DNA from: Crossiella sp. SN42
GTDB taxonomy: Bacteria > Actinomycetota > Actinomycetes > Mycobacteriales > Pseudonocardiaceae
NCBI RefSeq assembly: GCF_023897065.1
Contig: NZ_JAMHIV010000022.1
Coordinates: forward strand, 1-64,000
Direction: 5' to 3'
Length of the DNA stretch: 64,000 nt
Part shown: piece after piece, positions 16,140 through 25,638 of the stretch
Numbering within the stretch: the stretch's first letter is position 1
Layout: each line of letters starts with the position of its first letter
The notes under the pieces: model-generated
What the model saw: the letters and a program-made list of their open reading frames with translations, nothing else
Told to the model about the DNA's origin: nothing
Database searches by the model: none
Translations under genes and position numbers: made by a program

Positions 16140-17924
16140 CTACAGGTCTCGCAGCGCGTGCAGGCGAAGCGCGAGCTGGATCTCCAGCAGCCGGTCCGGG
16201 GACTGCCAGTCCGGGCCGAGCAGGCTGCCGATCCGGTCCAGGCGCTGGCCGACCGTGTTGGCGTGGATGTGCAGCCGGTCCTTGGTGCGGGGCACGTGGC
16301 AGCCGCTGGCGAAGTAGGCCGTCAGGGTGCGGATGAGCTCGGTGCCGCGGTCGCGGTCGTAGTCCAGGACTGGTCCCAGGGCCTGCCGGATGAAACCGGT
16401 GTGGTCGGCCCGGTCGGCCAGCACCAGACCGAGGAAACCCACCTCGGCCATCGAGGCGCCCGAACCCTCGCGGCCCAGGCGGAGCAGCGCGCGCAGGCAC
16501 CGCTCGGCCTCCCGGTAGGCCGCGGCCAGGGCAGCGGGGCCGCGCGCCGGGCCGCCGGCCGCGACCGTCACCGGGCAGCCGGCCTGGGCGCCGAGCGCGG
16601 CGGCGATCTGGGCGGCCAGCGCACCCGGCGCGTCGGTGCGCGCCAGCAGCACGACCTGCTCGGCGTGGATCCCGCACAGCACGGCGTACTGCGCGGCGGA
16701 TGCGGCCAGCCGCCGCCGGGACACCCCGTCGGCGTGCACCACGAGCACCGCGTGCTCGGCGGTCAGGTCCACGCCGAGGCGCTTGCCGCGGTCGACCAGC
16801 GTGCCGGGTTTGCGCTCCGGCGCGGTGAGCAGGTCGGTGAGCAGCTCGCCGCGGACCTCGTCCTCGGCCTTGGCCACCGACCGGCGCAGCAGCTGCAGCA
16901 GCGCGGTGACCACCGCGGCGCGCTCGAACAGCCGCCGGTCGGCGTCGGTGAGCGCGGCCCCGGTGCGCAGCACGATGCTGCCCAGCAGCTCCGGCCCGGC
17001 CTGCACCGCGCACACCCAGCCGTGCTCGGTGGCGGTGGCCCGGCCGGAGTTGTAGGAGGCGGTGACCGTCTCCGGGGCCGGGGCCGCGGTGGGCAGCCCG
17101 GCGTGCGCGAGCTCCGTGCCGCCCGCGGTGTAGACGCCGATGCCGCCGCGCAGCACATCGGCCACGGCGGCGGCCACCGCGGGCAGTTCGCCGCCGCGCA
17201 GCACCAGGTCCATCAGCCGGTCGTGCGCCTGCTCGGCCCGCTCCACGTCCTGGCTGTGCGCGCTGACCTCGGCCAGCAGCCGCGCGTTGTCCAGCGCGAC
17301 CGCCGCGTGGTCGGCCAGCGAGGACAGCAGCGCGATCTCCTCCGGGCTGAACTCCCGCGCGGCGCGCTCGGCCGCGTACAGCACGCCGATGACGGTCTCG
17401 CCCACCGCGAGCGGCACCGCCAGCAGCGCGGTCAGCCCCTCGTCGCGCACCGCCTCGTCCACCGGCCCGGAGTGCAGGAAGTGCTCGTCGGAGAGGTAGT
17501 CGGGGGTGGTGTAGGGCAGCGCCGTCTGCGCCACCAGCCCGCCCAGCCCCACGCCCATCTTCATCCGCACCTCGGGGAACAGCGTGGACACCGAGCCGTC
17601 GGTCACCCGCATGTAGGTGATGCCGGCCTCGGCGTCGTTGAGCGTGAGGTAGGACAGGTCGACGCCGAGCAGCCTGCGCGCGCGGCGCACGATGGAGCGC
17701 AGCACCTCATCTGGGTCGCGCAACCGCGCCAGGTCGCCCGCGGTGTCCACCAGCGCGGACAGTTCGGCCTCCCGCCGCCGGTGGCCGTGCACCGTGGCGT
17801 TGATCCGCAGCGCCAGGTCCACCGCGGCCGCCGACCGGGGCTCGGCCACCGCGAAACGCGCCAGCTCGGCGCTGTCCGCCCCGCCCGCGAGCAGCTCCAG
17901 CAACCGGAAAGCGAAGTCCTCCAC
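16140..17924 (-). CDS. GAF-domain PucR/CdaR-type transcriptional activator
   Basis: 594 residues from GTG 17924, preceded by GAGGAGG. The N-terminal ~70 residues are helical. A GAF sensor domain follows (about 85-230: GDLARLRDPDEVLRSIVRRARRLLG to SLADHAAVALDNARLLAEV). A long central region leads to the PucR C-terminal HTH (TLTAYFASGCHVPRTKDRLHIHANTVGQRLDRIGSLLG), where HANTV is the family signature. Such proteins activate adjacent catabolic genes in response to a ligand. It lies 14 bp after the CoA-transferase A gene in the same transcription unit and is a good candidate to bind the ATGTG-N6-CACAT palindromes. Confidence 0.85.
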   Translation of the reverse strand: MEDFAFRLLELLAGGADSAELARFAVAEPRSAAAVDLALRINATVHGHRRREAELSALVDTAGDLARLRDPDEVLRSIVRRARRLLGVDLSYLTLNDAEAGITYMRVTDGSVSTLFPEVRMKMGVGLGGLVAQTALPYTTPDYLSDEHFLHSGPVDEAVRDEGLTALLAVPLAVGETVIGVLYAAERAAREFSPEEIALLSSLADHAAVALDNARLLAEVSAHSQDVERAEQAHDRLMDLVLRGGELPAVAAAVADVLRGGIGVYTAGGTELAHAGLPTAAPAPETVTASYNSGRATATEHGWVCAVQAGPELLGSIVLRTGAALTDADRRLFERAAVVTALLQLLRRSVAKAEDEVRGELLTDLLTAPERKPGTLVDRGKRLGVDLTAEHAVLVVHADGVSRRRLAASAAQYAVLCGIHAEQVVLLARTDAPGALAAQIAAALGAQAGCPVTVAAGGPARGPAALAAAYREAERCLRALLRLGREGSGASMAEVGFLGLVLADRADHTGFIRQALGPVLDYDRDRGTELIRTLTAYFASGCHVPRTKDRLHIHANTVGQRLDRIGSLLGPDWQSPDRLLEIQLALRLHALRDL

Positions 17925-17937
17925 CCAGCCCGCCTCC

Positions 17938-18705
17938 TCACTCCCTGGCGCGGACCGTCCGCCGCTCGATCCGCTTGTCCACATCCCGGCCGACGTGCAC
18001 CACCCGCTGCACGAACACCCCGGGCAGGTGGACCTGGTCGGGGTCCAGCTCACCGGGCTCGACCAGGTCCTCCACCTCGGCGATGGTGACGCGGCCGGCC
18101 ATCGCGCACAGCGGGTTGAAGTTGCGGGCCGACCGGGAGAACACCAGGTTGCCGTGCCGGTCCCCGGCCGCGGCGTGCACCAGGGCGTAGTCGCAGGTGA
18201 TGGCGTGTTCGAGCACAAACTGCTCGCGTCGCCCGCCGACGGCGAAGGCACGGACCTCCTTGGCCGGTGAGGCGATGAGGACCGCGCCGTCCAGGCCGTA
18301 GCGCAGCGGAACACCACCCTCGGCGACCTGCGTGCCCAGGCCCGTCGCGGTGTAGAAGGCGGGAATGCCCGCGCCGCCGGCGCGCAACCGCTCCGCGAGG
18401 GTGCCCTGCGGCACCAGCTCGACCTCCAGCTCCCCGGCGCTGAACTGCCGGGCGAACTCCTTGTTCTCCCCGACATAGGAGCTGGTCATGCGCGCGATGC
18501 GGTGGTCGGCGAGCAGCACGCCCAGCCCGAAGTCGGCCACCCCGCAGTTGTTCGACACCACCCGCAGCTCGCCGACCCCGCTGGCGTGCAGGGCCGTGAT
18601 CAGCTCCACCGGGATGCCGCACAGCCCAAAACCGCCCACCGCCAGGCTCGCGCCGGCGGGGATGTCGGCCACGGCGGCGGCCGCGGAGTCGACCAGCTTG
18701 TCCAT
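17938..18705 (-). CDS. 3-oxoacid CoA-transferase, subunit A
   Basis: 255 residues from ATG 18705 with an AAGGGG ribosome site. It shows the alpha-subunit pattern: [52 protein letters not shown] and [23 protein letters not shown]. With the beta subunit it moves CoA from succinyl-CoA or another donor to a 3-oxoacid. Unusually, the beta subunit is not next to it but on the opposite strand, beyond the MFS carrier. The two halves are driven from the same divergent promoter region. Confidence 0.9.
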   Translation of the reverse strand: MDKLVDSAAAAVADIPAGASLAVGGFGLCGIPVELITALHASGVGELRVVSNNCGVADFGLGVLLADHRIARMTSSYVGENKEFARQFSAGELEVELVPQGTLAERLRAGGAGIPAFYTATGLGTQVAEGGVPLRYGLDGAVLIASPAKEVRAFAVGGRREQFVLEHAITCDYALVHAAAGDRHGNLVFSRSARNFNPLCAMAGRVTIAEVEDLVEPGELDPDQVHLPGVFVQRVVHVGRDVDKRIERRTVRARE

Positions 18706-18801
18706 GCTGTCCCCTTCGCCCAAGGTCATGTGGACGACAACACTGCTGACCCGGCGACCACCGCGGCAATGTCCGGCGAGCACATGGCTGAGCAGGTCAT
18801 T

Positions 18802-18817
18802 ATGTGTCGGCGCACAT
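18802..18817. promoter_or_regulatory. Palindrome ATGTG-N6-CACAT in the CoA-transferase/MFS divergent promoter
   Basis: ATGTG (18802-18806) and CACAT (18813-18817) flank TCGGCG, 38 bp before the MFS carrier start and about 97 bp before the CoA-transferase A start. It shares half-sites and spacing with 15158-15173. The position in a divergent promoter fits an operator controlling both directions. Confidence 0.5.
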
Positions 18818-18854
18818 TGGTTCGCGAGGGGAGCCGGACCTAGCGTTCCGCGGC

Positions 18855-20180
18855 ATGAGCACTGCCGCCGCCTCGCCAGCGCGAGCACAGACCCGGATCG
18901 GCCGCGTGCTGGCCGCCAGCCTCGTCGGCACCGCCGTGGAGTGGTACGACTTCTTCCTCTACGGCTCCGCCGCCGCGCTGGTGTTCAACAAGCTGTTCTT
19001 CCCGGAGAGCGATCCCCTGGTCGGCACCATGCTGGCCTTCCTCACCTACGCCCTCGGTTTTGTCGCCCGGCCACTGGGCGGGCTCGTCTTCGGCCACTAC
19101 GGCGACCGCCTGGGCCGCAAGAAGCTGCTGATGGTCAGCCTCGTGATGATGGGGGTGGCCACCGCGGCGATCGGCCTGCTGCCCACCTACGCCAGCATCG
19201 GGATCTGGGCCGCGGTCCTGCTCACCGCGCTGCGGCTGGTCCAGGGCTTCGCCATCGGCGGCGAGTGGGGCGGGGCGGTGCTGCTGGTCAGCGAGCACGG
19301 CTCGGCCCGGCACCGCGGGTTCTGGGCCAGCTGGCCGCAAGCCGGTGTCCCGGTGGGCAACCTGCTGGCCACCGCCGTGCTCGCGGTCCTGGCCGCGACC
19401 ATGGACGACGCGGCGTTCGAGAGCTGGGGCTGGCGGATCCCGTTCCTGCTGTCCGCGGTGCTGATCATCCTCGGCTACTGGATCCGCTCCTCCATCGAGG
19501 ACGCGCCCGTGTTCACCGAGGCCCGCGCGAAGGCCGAGGCCGCGGGCGGGCCGAAGCGGGCGCCCGCGCTGGAGGCGTTGCGGCGCTACCCCAAGGAGAT
19601 CGGCGTCTGCATCGCGGCGCGGCTGGTGGAGAACATCTCCTACTACGTGCTCACCGCGTTCGTGCTCACCTACGTCACCACCCACCTCAAGCTCGACAAA
19701 AGCCTGGTGCTCAACGCGTTGCTGGTGGCCAACGTCGTGCACCTGGTCGCCATCCCCGCCTTCGGCGCGCTCTCGGACCGCCTCGGCCGCAAACCGGTCT
19801 ACCTGGCGGGCACGATCGGCATGGGCCTGTGGGCGCTGGTGTTCTTCCCACTGCTGGACACCCGCAACGCCTGGCTGATCACCCTGGCCATCGCGGGCGG
19901 GCTGATCGCGCACGCGGCGATGTACGGGCCGCAGGCGGCGTTCTTCGCCGAACAGTTCGACACCAGCGTCCGCTACTCCGGCACCTCCATCGGCTACCAG
20001 GTCACCTCCATCATCGCCGGCTCGCTGGCGCCGCTGATCGCCACCGCCCTGCTCACCAGCTACGGCGGCCCCGCCCCGGTGGCCCTCTACGTCATCATCG
20101 CCGCGATCATCTCCACCGCGGGCGTGCTGATGGCCACCGAAACCCGTTCCCGCGACCTGTCGGAGGTGCCCGCCCGATGA
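18855..20180 (+). CDS. MFS metabolite:H+ symporter
   Basis: 441 residues, 12 predicted helices. It has the metabolite-symporter signature [21 protein letters not shown] near the N-terminus, [14 protein letters not shown] as motif A and [22 protein letters not shown] after TM4, as in shikimate/alpha-ketoglutarate-type carriers. It should import an organic acid. Its stop overlaps the start of the CoA-transferase B gene (ATGA), so uptake and CoA activation are cotranslated; the substrate is probably an oxo- or hydroxy-acid (inference). ATG 18855 fits conserved family N-termini. Confidence 0.88.
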   Translation: MSTAAASPARAQTRIGRVLAASLVGTAVEWYDFFLYGSAAALVFNKLFFPESDPLVGTMLAFLTYALGFVARPLGGLVFGHYGDRLGRKKLLMVSLVMMGVATAAIGLLPTYASIGIWAAVLLTALRLVQGFAIGGEWGGAVLLVSEHGSARHRGFWASWPQAGVPVGNLLATAVLAVLAATMDDAAFESWGWRIPFLLSAVLIILGYWIRSSIEDAPVFTEARAKAEAAGGPKRAPALEALRRYPKEIGVCIAARLVENISYYVLTAFVLTYVTTHLKLDKSLVLNALLVANVVHLVAIPAFGALSDRLGRKPVYLAGTIGMGLWALVFFPLLDTRNAWLITLAIAGGLIAHAAMYGPQAAFFAEQFDTSVRYSGTSIGYQVTSIIAGSLAPLIATALLTSYGGPAPVALYVIIAAIISTAGVLMATETRSRDLSEVPAR

Positions 20181-20830
20181 GCCTCACCCGCGCGCAGATG
20201 GCCGCCCGCGCCGCCCGCGAACTGCCCGACGACGGCTACGTCAACCTCGGCATCGGCCTGCCCACCCTCATCGCCGACCACCTCCCCCCAGGCAAACACG
20301 TCGTGCTGCAGTCGGAGAACGGCATCCTGGGCGTCGGCCCGTACCCCGTCGACGGCGCCGAGGACCCAGACCTGATCAACGCGGGCAAGGAGACCGTCAC
20401 CGTCCAGGCAGGGGCCGCCTACTTCGACTCCGCGCTGTCCTTCGCGATGATCCGCGGCGGCCACATCGACGTCGCCGTGCTCGGCGCCATGCAGGTCTCC
20501 GCCACCGGCGACCTGGCGAACTGGATGATCCCCGGCGCCATGGTCAAGGGCATGGGCGGCGCCATGGACCTGGTGCACGGCGCGAAGAAGGTCATCGTCC
20601 TGATGGAACACACCGCCAAGGACGGCACCCCGAAGCTGGTGCGCACCTGCACCCTGCCCACCACCGGCCGCCGCGTCGTGCACCGGGTGATCACCGACCT
20701 CGCGGTCATCGACATCACCCCCGACGGCCCGGCCCTGCGCGAGCTCGCCCCCGGCGTCACCATCCCCGACGTCCAGTCCGCCACCGAAGCCGACCTGCAC
20801 GTCCCCGCCTACCTGGGCGCCATGCGGTGA
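20177..20830 (+). CDS. 3-oxoacid CoA-transferase, subunit B
   Basis: 217 residues. Beta-subunit features are clear: [24 protein letters not shown], the catalytic glutamate in [40 protein letters not shown] and [22 protein letters not shown]. The active-site Glu forms the glutamyl-CoA intermediate. It overlaps the MFS gene by ATGA at its start and the next small gene by GTGA at its end, making a three-gene + strand operon. Its alpha partner is on the minus strand. Confidence 0.92.
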   Translation: MSLTRAQMAARAARELPDDGYVNLGIGLPTLIADHLPPGKHVVLQSENGILGVGPYPVDGAEDPDLINAGKETVTVQAGAAYFDSALSFAMIRGGHIDVAVLGAMQVSATGDLANWMIPGAMVKGMGGAMDLVHGAKKVIVLMEHTAKDGTPKLVRTCTLPTTGRRVVHRVITDLAVIDITPDGPALRELAPGVTIPDVQSATEADLHVPAYLGAMR

Positions 20831-21090
20831 CCGGCACAAGATTCTCCTGGGACCAGGAGCAACAGACCGCCGCCCGCTACGCCGCCCGCCACCTCCCACA
20901 CGGCCAAGCCGACCCAGCCGAGTTCGGCGTGGTCTGGGCGAACATGGCACGCGGCTTCCACCTCGGCGAGCTCCGCGAACTGCCCCGGCTGGCGGAGGCC
21001 TTTCACGAGTGGCTCAACGAGTTCCGGCCGACCCGGCCGGAGCGGCAGCGGTGCACAACCCGGATCCGCCTGCCCCGCCAACGCCGATGA
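20827..21090 (+). CDS. Small hypothetical protein coupled to CoA-transferase B
   Basis: 87 residues, GTG start overlapping the upstream stop. A helical, acidic body ([19 protein letters not shown] then [18 protein letters not shown]) ends in a basic tail. No known domain. The GTGA overlap and same strand favour a real gene, but function is unknown. Confidence 0.5.
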   Translation: MTGTRFSWDQEQQTAARYAARHLPHGQADPAEFGVVWANMARGFHLGELRELPRLAEAFHEWLNEFRPTRPERQRCTTRIRLPRQRR

Positions 21091-21252
21091 GCCACCGGGC
21101 CGGTTTCGCGGCGGGCAGTCCATCCGCCTTTTATGAATTCTGTGCCCGAAAAGTCCTGACGGTGATTGAGGGGTAGACATGTCGACACTCGGGTCTGACG
21201 CGTCCATCTGGTACGCTCCGGACCATTATCAGGTTTTTGCCGGGGTGTAATA

Positions 21253-21732
21253 GTGACAATTCTTGATTCCGTTTTTGCCCGTGAACGCCCGTGGGTGCAC
21301 GTGTTGGCCGAGTCAGCAGCGGACGGCCTGCACGCGGTGCGTCTACCCGATTCGGCGCTGGTGGTGCACCTTGACGGGATGAGGATGCTCGATGTCGACG
21401 AGCTGTTCGATCAGTTCGCCAGCAGCTTCCGCTTCCCGGAGTACTTCGGTCGAAACTGGCCCGCCTTCGACGAGTGCATCAACGATCTCAAGTGGCTTCC
21501 GGCGCGCGCATACCTGGTGATCATCGACAATGCCGAGCATCTTCTAGCGCGCGCTCCCCTCGATCGGCCCACTTTGATCCGGAACGTTCACGACGCAGGA
21601 CGACGCTGGGCGAACTCGTTCGCACTCGGCGAAGAATGGGGAGGTGGCGAAGTTCCCTTCAACTTCGTTCTTGTGTGCCCCGACAATCAGCAGGTCACGC
21701 TGAGGAGCGCTGTCAGCGAAGCTCTGCGCTAG
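21253..21732 (+). CDS. Barstar-family protein
   Basis: 159 residues from GTG 21253. The barstar core is visible: VVHLDGMRMLDVDELFDQFASSFRFPEYFGRNWPAFDECINDLKWL, where the Y-F-G-x-N-W-x-A-x-x-E/D pattern is the family hallmark, followed by YLVIIDNAEHLL. Barstar proteins inhibit barnase-type ribonucleases. No RNase gene is adjacent, so it may be an orphan immunity protein or protect against toxins of related strains (inference). The 160 bp upstream are A+T-richer and likely hold its promoter. Confidence 0.8.
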   Translation: MTILDSVFARERPWVHVLAESAADGLHAVRLPDSALVVHLDGMRMLDVDELFDQFASSFRFPEYFGRNWPAFDECINDLKWLPARAYLVIIDNAEHLLARAPLDRPTLIRNVHDAGRRWANSFALGEEWGGGEVPFNFVLVCPDNQQVTLRSAVSEALR

Positions 21733-21830
21733 CCCTCCGCCAGTGACGCCACCGGCGACGCTGATCCGTTGACCACCGCGATTCCAGTCCCGTCGAGAAC
21801 AACCGTTCGAGCTTGGAAGGCGAGTACCGC

Positions 21831-22382
21831 TCAGCGCCCGAATGTCCCGCGGTGGACCGAGACGGCGTAGTCACCCCCGGTGAACGGCTTCCGGTCCCAG
21901 GTGGCATAGCGCTCGACCAGCGTGAGCCCCGCAGTCGCGCAGTGGGCGTCGTAGTCCTCGGCGGTGTAGCCGCGATCGAGGGAGAAGCCCGCGATGAGCA
22001 CGCCGCCGGGCGCGACGTGGCCGGCCACCCCGGCGACGAGGGCCTGCTGGGTGCCCTCCGGGGTGAACAGGGGGACGTTGCCCGCCATGACGACGACGTC
22101 GAAGCGGCGGCCGAGGGCCAGGCTCGTGAGATCGCGGCGGTGCCAGGTGACGTGCGGCGCGCGTTTCCTGGCGACCTCGAGCATGGAGGCGTCCACGTCG
22201 ACCCCGACGACGTCGATGTCGTGCCGGGCGAGCTCGATGGCGACCCGGCCGGTGCCACAGCCCGCGTCGAGCACGGAGCCAGGCCGATACGAGCGAACGA
22301 AGCCGGCCTCGCCGTGCACGTCGGTGCCGGTGCCGGCCAGGCGGTCGAAGCGGCGCTGGTAGTCCTCGCCATCCCAGGTCAT
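21831..22382 (-). CDS. Class I SAM-dependent methyltransferase
   Basis: 183 residues. SAM-binding motif I is SVLDAGCGTGRVAIELARHD, with an acidic residue after strand 2 (VVGVDVDASML) and RFDVVVMAGNVPLFTP as motif IV. The C-terminal region resembles small ubiE-like methyltransferases. Substrate unknown. The start is ATG 22382 (GGGTGGA upstream) or GTG 22391. Stands alone, divergent from the DUF4342 gene. Confidence 0.82.
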   Translation of the reverse strand: MTWDGEDYQRRFDRLAGTGTDVHGEAGFVRSYRPGSVLDAGCGTGRVAIELARHDIDVVGVDVDASMLEVARKRAPHVTWHRRDLTSLALGRRFDVVVMAGNVPLFTPEGTQQALVAGVAGHVAPGGVLIAGFSLDRGYTAEDYDAHCATAGLTLVERYATWDRKPFTGGDYAVSVHRGTFGR

Positions 22383-22508
22383 GGTGTCCACCCTGGCACA
22401 GGACCGGGGCGGGTAAGTCAGGTGAGGTCAGGGACAAACCCTGATGGCAGGGCGCCGGGCCGAGGGCACCATGGTCGTGTCAGGCAGTTCCGCAGCACGA
22501 GGAGAATC

Positions 22509-22799
22509 ATGAGCGAGCCCAACTCCGAGTCCACCCGTTCCGCCGCCGACTCCGTGGTCGACGCCGTTCGCGGGCTGGTCAGCGAAGGCCTCAACCGTCG
22601 CGTGGTCGTGCGTGACAGCAAGGACGACGTGGTCCTGGAGGTGCCGGTGGCCGTCGGCCTGGTCGCGGCGCTGGCCGCTCCGGTGGCGATGACGATCGGC
22701 GCCGGCGTCGCCCTGGTCGGCAAGTGCGGCATCAAGCTCGAGAACCGCCAGCAGCCCGGCGCCGCACCCGCGACCACGGTCGACGCCGAGCGCGTGTAG
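22509..22799 (+). CDS. DUF4342-like small membrane-associated protein
   Basis: 96 residues. An N-terminal amphipathic helix (SVVDAVRGLVSEGLNRRVVV) precedes LEVPVAVGLVAALAAPVAMTIGAGVALVGKCGIKLE, the conserved strand plus hydrophobic segment and Cys of DUF4342 proteins. Function of the family is not known. ATG 22509 has a good ribosome site (AGGAGAAT across 22499-22507). Confidence 0.7.
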   Translation: MSEPNSESTRSAADSVVDAVRGLVSEGLNRRVVVRDSKDDVVLEVPVAVGLVAALAAPVAMTIGAGVALVGKCGIKLENRQQPGAAPATTVDAERV

Positions 22800-22979
22800 T
22801 CAGCCGAGGGTCACCGCAACAACGACGGCCCCGCCCGCACCAGCCAGGCCTGGCCCCACCGAGAACCGGCGAGCCCCTTGCACCGCAACGGGTCCGCCCG
22901 CTTCCGGTGGGGCTGGCACAGGCTGCCCCGGGCGGGGCCAGACACGCACGTGAATCGCGCACATCCCAGGGGGTGTGGG

Positions 22980-23519
22980 GTGAGCTTCTTCGACGAGCCC
23001 GGTGTGCGGGCCAGCGGCTTCATGTGGGCGCCACCGGTCGACCGGGTGGTGCCAGCCGTGTGGCCCGTGACCGATGTCGTCTTCCGCGGCCCCCGCACAC
23101 TGATCGCGGTGGAGAGCGTGCGGTGCTGGCCGGACGGGCTGTCCCTGGCCGTCACCGTGCTCACCCGCGACCGGGAACCCCCGGAAAGCCTCGTCCCGCA
23201 CCCGCGCGACCCGGCACCGGTCACCCCAGGCCTCGACCTCGGCCTCCGCTACGCCGACGGCCGCAAGGCCACCACCCTGGACCGCCTCAACCCGGTGCGG
23301 ACCCGGGCCTTCACCGACGACCTCGCGCTCTACCCGAGTGCCGCCACCCGCGGCCCACGACATCTCCGCCAGACCGTGGACGTTCGGCCGCTGCCGCCCG
23401 CGGGACCGGTGCTGTTCGTCGTCCGCTGGCCCGCGAACGGCCTCCCCGAGAGCAGCGCGACGCTGCCCGGCGACCAGCTTCACGCGCTCGCCCAGCGCGC
23501 CGTCGAACTGGGCGATTGA
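22980..23519 (+). CDS. Hypothetical protein, 179 aa
   Basis: GTG start at 22980 after a GGGGGTGTGGG stretch; VSFFDEPGVRASGFMWAPPV begins the protein. The composition is mixed alpha/beta with LYPSAATRGPRHLRQTVDVRPLPPAGPVLFVVRWPANGL in the middle, and it ends in a helix (GDQLHALAQRAVELGD). Several actinobacteria carry proteins of this general form with unknown role. An earlier in-frame GTG at 22950 is possible. No motif supports a function. Confidence 0.6.
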   Translation: MSFFDEPGVRASGFMWAPPVDRVVPAVWPVTDVVFRGPRTLIAVESVRCWPDGLSLAVTVLTRDREPPESLVPHPRDPAPVTPGLDLGLRYADGRKATTLDRLNPVRTRAFTDDLALYPSAATRGPRHLRQTVDVRPLPPAGPVLFVVRWPANGLPESSATLPGDQLHALAQRAVELGD

Positions 23520-23714
23520 GGGCCCGCACCAAATCATCCACAGTGGTCCTGTCGGGTCCTTTGTGGCGGGTCGAGTCCGGTGTCAACAGGTCCGTGAGAC
23601 GCCTGCGAGACGGGACCCGAGCGCCAGGGGTCCTGTTCACGATGAGTACCACCCACTCCCTCACACCACTACGCCGCTCCGACGGCCACTGCAGCGCCTT
23701 CGCCACCCCTCGAC

Positions 23715-23945
23715 ATGGAGGACAGCGGGTCCTTCGACAGCCAGCAGCCGGACGAGACCACCGAACAGAGTGGCGCGCTCGCCGCCACGCCAACCGCGTC
23801 ACCGCTTTCCTGGAGCCGCTGGACGGCGTCGAACTGGGCGAGCACGACCGACACCTCATCGAATGGCTGGCTACCCACGACATCTCGGTGGTCGGCACCA
23901 TCCAGCCTCCTCTACCGCGCCCGCGCCACAGGCGGCGCCTGGTGA
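23715..23945 (+). pseudogene. Frameshifted small protein of an integrative element
   Basis: The natural-looking protein is split over two frames. MEDSGSFDSQQPDETTEQSG reads in one frame, RRHANRVTAFLEPLDGVELG through LIEWLATHDISVVGTI in another, and SLLYRARATGGAW returns to the first before a TGA. Two compensating indels would rebuild one continuous product of about 75 residues. It marks the left part of the decayed mobile island. Confidence 0.5.
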
Positions 23946-23966
23946 GCACCGAAGCTATCGACCCGG

Positions 23967-24400
23967 TTGCTCAACCGCACCCTCATCCCCACTGACCGCA
24001 AGGACGCCTCGACGCTGGCGATCACGCTGATCGCGCTCGCCAAACACGCCGACCCCGATGGTCGCGACGCGTTGCCGTCGGTCGACCGGATGATGCGCTA
24101 CACCCGTCTGTCCCGACGGACCATCCAGCGTTCGTTGGAGGAACTGGGCCTGATCAGGCCGGGCAATACGCAGGTGCGCGACGCCAAGGTCCCGGAAGCC
24201 AACTCACGGCCCCAGGTCTACAACCTCGCGCTGTCCACCAGGTTGCCCACAGTCCTTGATGAGAGGCGTCAGGGTGGCGCCCCACTGACCGGCGGGGGCG
24301 TCAGCAGCGACCGTCGGGGCATCACCACCACGCCCAAACCGTCCTGCAACCGTCCAGATAACCGTCCCGCGCCGAGCGCGCCCCTACCGGGCGCTCGGCG
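23967..24400 (+). pseudogene. HTH protein remnant from an integrative element
   Basis: The first ~90 residues look genuine: DASTLAITLIALAKHADPDGRDALPSV and MMRYTRLSRRTIQRSLEELG, a winged helix typical of replication or transfer regulators on actinobacterial elements. After about residue 110 the frame loses protein-like composition and runs without a stop through unrelated genes to 25319. The real C-terminus is probably lost or frameshifted. The end given is approximate. Confidence 0.45.
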
Positions 24401-24538
24401 GTGCCGCCGGTGTACGGGCAGTGCGACGCCCGCGACTCCGACCCGGTCAGCGCCCACGCCGTGTGGCTGGACGAGGACCGCACGCGGTCGATGCCATGTT
24501 CGCGCTGTGCGCCACAGCGAAGCGGGGGCGCCCGATGA
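24401..24538 (+). CDS. Small zinc-ribbon-like protein of an integrative element
   Basis: 45 residues from GTG 24401: VPPVYGQCDARDSDPVSAHA and then WLDEDRTRSMPCSRCAPQRS. Cys residues at QCD and CSRC suggest a zinc site. Its TGA overlaps the ATG of the next small gene (ATGA). Short proteins of this type occur in transfer regions of actinobacterial integrative elements (recalled, not searched). Confidence 0.5.
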   Translation: MPPVYGQCDARDSDPVSAHAVWLDEDRTRSMPCSRCAPQRSGGAR

Positions 24539-24693
24539 GCCGGGTGCACCTGTTCTACAAGGAGCCGCCGAGCTTCGGGCACCCCAAGGGCTGCGGGACG
24601 CCACGAACCTGCTGGCGGGCCGCAGCCGCTGCCGCGCGCCGCATCCGGCACATCGTGGACTGCCCCGGCGGCGACTGCAGAGTGCAGCGATGA
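24535..24693 (+). CDS. Small basic protein of an integrative element
   Basis: 52 residues (MSRVHLFYKEPPSFGHPKGC to CPGGDCRVQR), basic with several Cys. It overlaps both neighbours by ATGA, forming a coupled run of three small genes. No function recognised. Confidence 0.4.
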   Translation: MSRVHLFYKEPPSFGHPKGCGTPRTCWRAAAAAARRIRHIVDCPGGDCRVQR

Positions 24694-25455
24694 ACACCTC
24701 CACGCCCTTCCCCGAGCCGAACGACGACGACGTGGAGCGCGCTGTGGCCGAGTTGGAGAACTACGTCGCCGCCCACGCTCCGGCCGCAGCCGACCCGGCT
24801 CCACCCGCCGCCGCACCGGCCACCGAGCGGCCCCGAGACCTCCATGCCGAGGTCGACGAGGTCCACGTCCTGCTGGAATTGCAGGCCGACGCCGCGCCGC
24901 TGCTTGTGGACACCGATCGAGTCCGGCGCAGCCGCAAGCGCGCCGCTGAGGCCGCCCGCCTCCACATCCTCGCCCAGGACCCGGCCGCACGGGCCTGGCA
25001 GGCGTCGCGGGTGCGCCTGGTGCTCACCGCCGCGGCGCTGACGGCACTGGTCGGGGCGCTGGCGGTGACACTGACCCTGGACGTGTGGCTGGCTCCTGGG
25101 CACGGTTCGACCCGATGTAGCTCCTTGCCCACGCCGTCGGCCCGCTGGTCGCGGTCGGCGCCGTGGCCGTGCTGCCAATCATCTGGGCGGCGTTCGCGAC
25201 CTCGACACGGCCTACCGGTAGGCCCTATTCCTGCCCGCACCAAGCCGAAGTACAGGCAGAACGCGCCTGCACCGCAGCGGCATAGCGCGGAACCACCGGC
25301 GACCGAGCGGCCCTACTGATAGACCACGCCCGCTGGATGGTCGCCGCCAGTCAGCTGTCCGCCGACCCATCCGCCCTGCGGCTGCGGGAGGCGCTGGGGT
25401 GCGGAACCGACACGGGCCGCGAGGTCCGTAATGCCCTCCGCCGCGACGAGGCGTG
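24690..25455 (+). pseudogene. Spd/transfer-type membrane protein, broken
   Basis: Starts MNTSTPFPEPNDDDVERAVA with a charged coiled region (VDTDRVRRSRKRAAEAARLH) and a TM helix (VRLVLTAAALTALVGALAV). After LDVWLAP the sequence continues in another frame, with an in-frame TAG, as LLAHAVGPLVAVGAVAVLPI (a second TM). A third frame ends LRLREALGCGTDTGREVRNA before a TGA near 25455. At least two indels or a nonsense change break it. The N-terminus and TM pair resemble spread proteins of conjugative actinobacterial elements. Confidence 0.5.
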
Positions 25456-25638
25456 AGCTGGGTCGTCTGCGACGACCCGGCCGGGCTGCCAAACGGCGGT
25501 GACCAGCGTGTACTCACACCGGCACCACAACGTATCCGGGCAAGCCCATAGACTCATCCACTCAGGGGAGCGGGCCTGACCGAGCAAGGCGGACGAGCCC
25601 GTTCACCGGATCTTCGCGCTCGACCGGCCAGGCCGGTG

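Noticed and set aside
23967-25319. 450-residue continuous frame
   Set aside because: It joins an HTH fragment, antisense-like sequence and the start of a different coupled gene; composition changes show it is not one protein.
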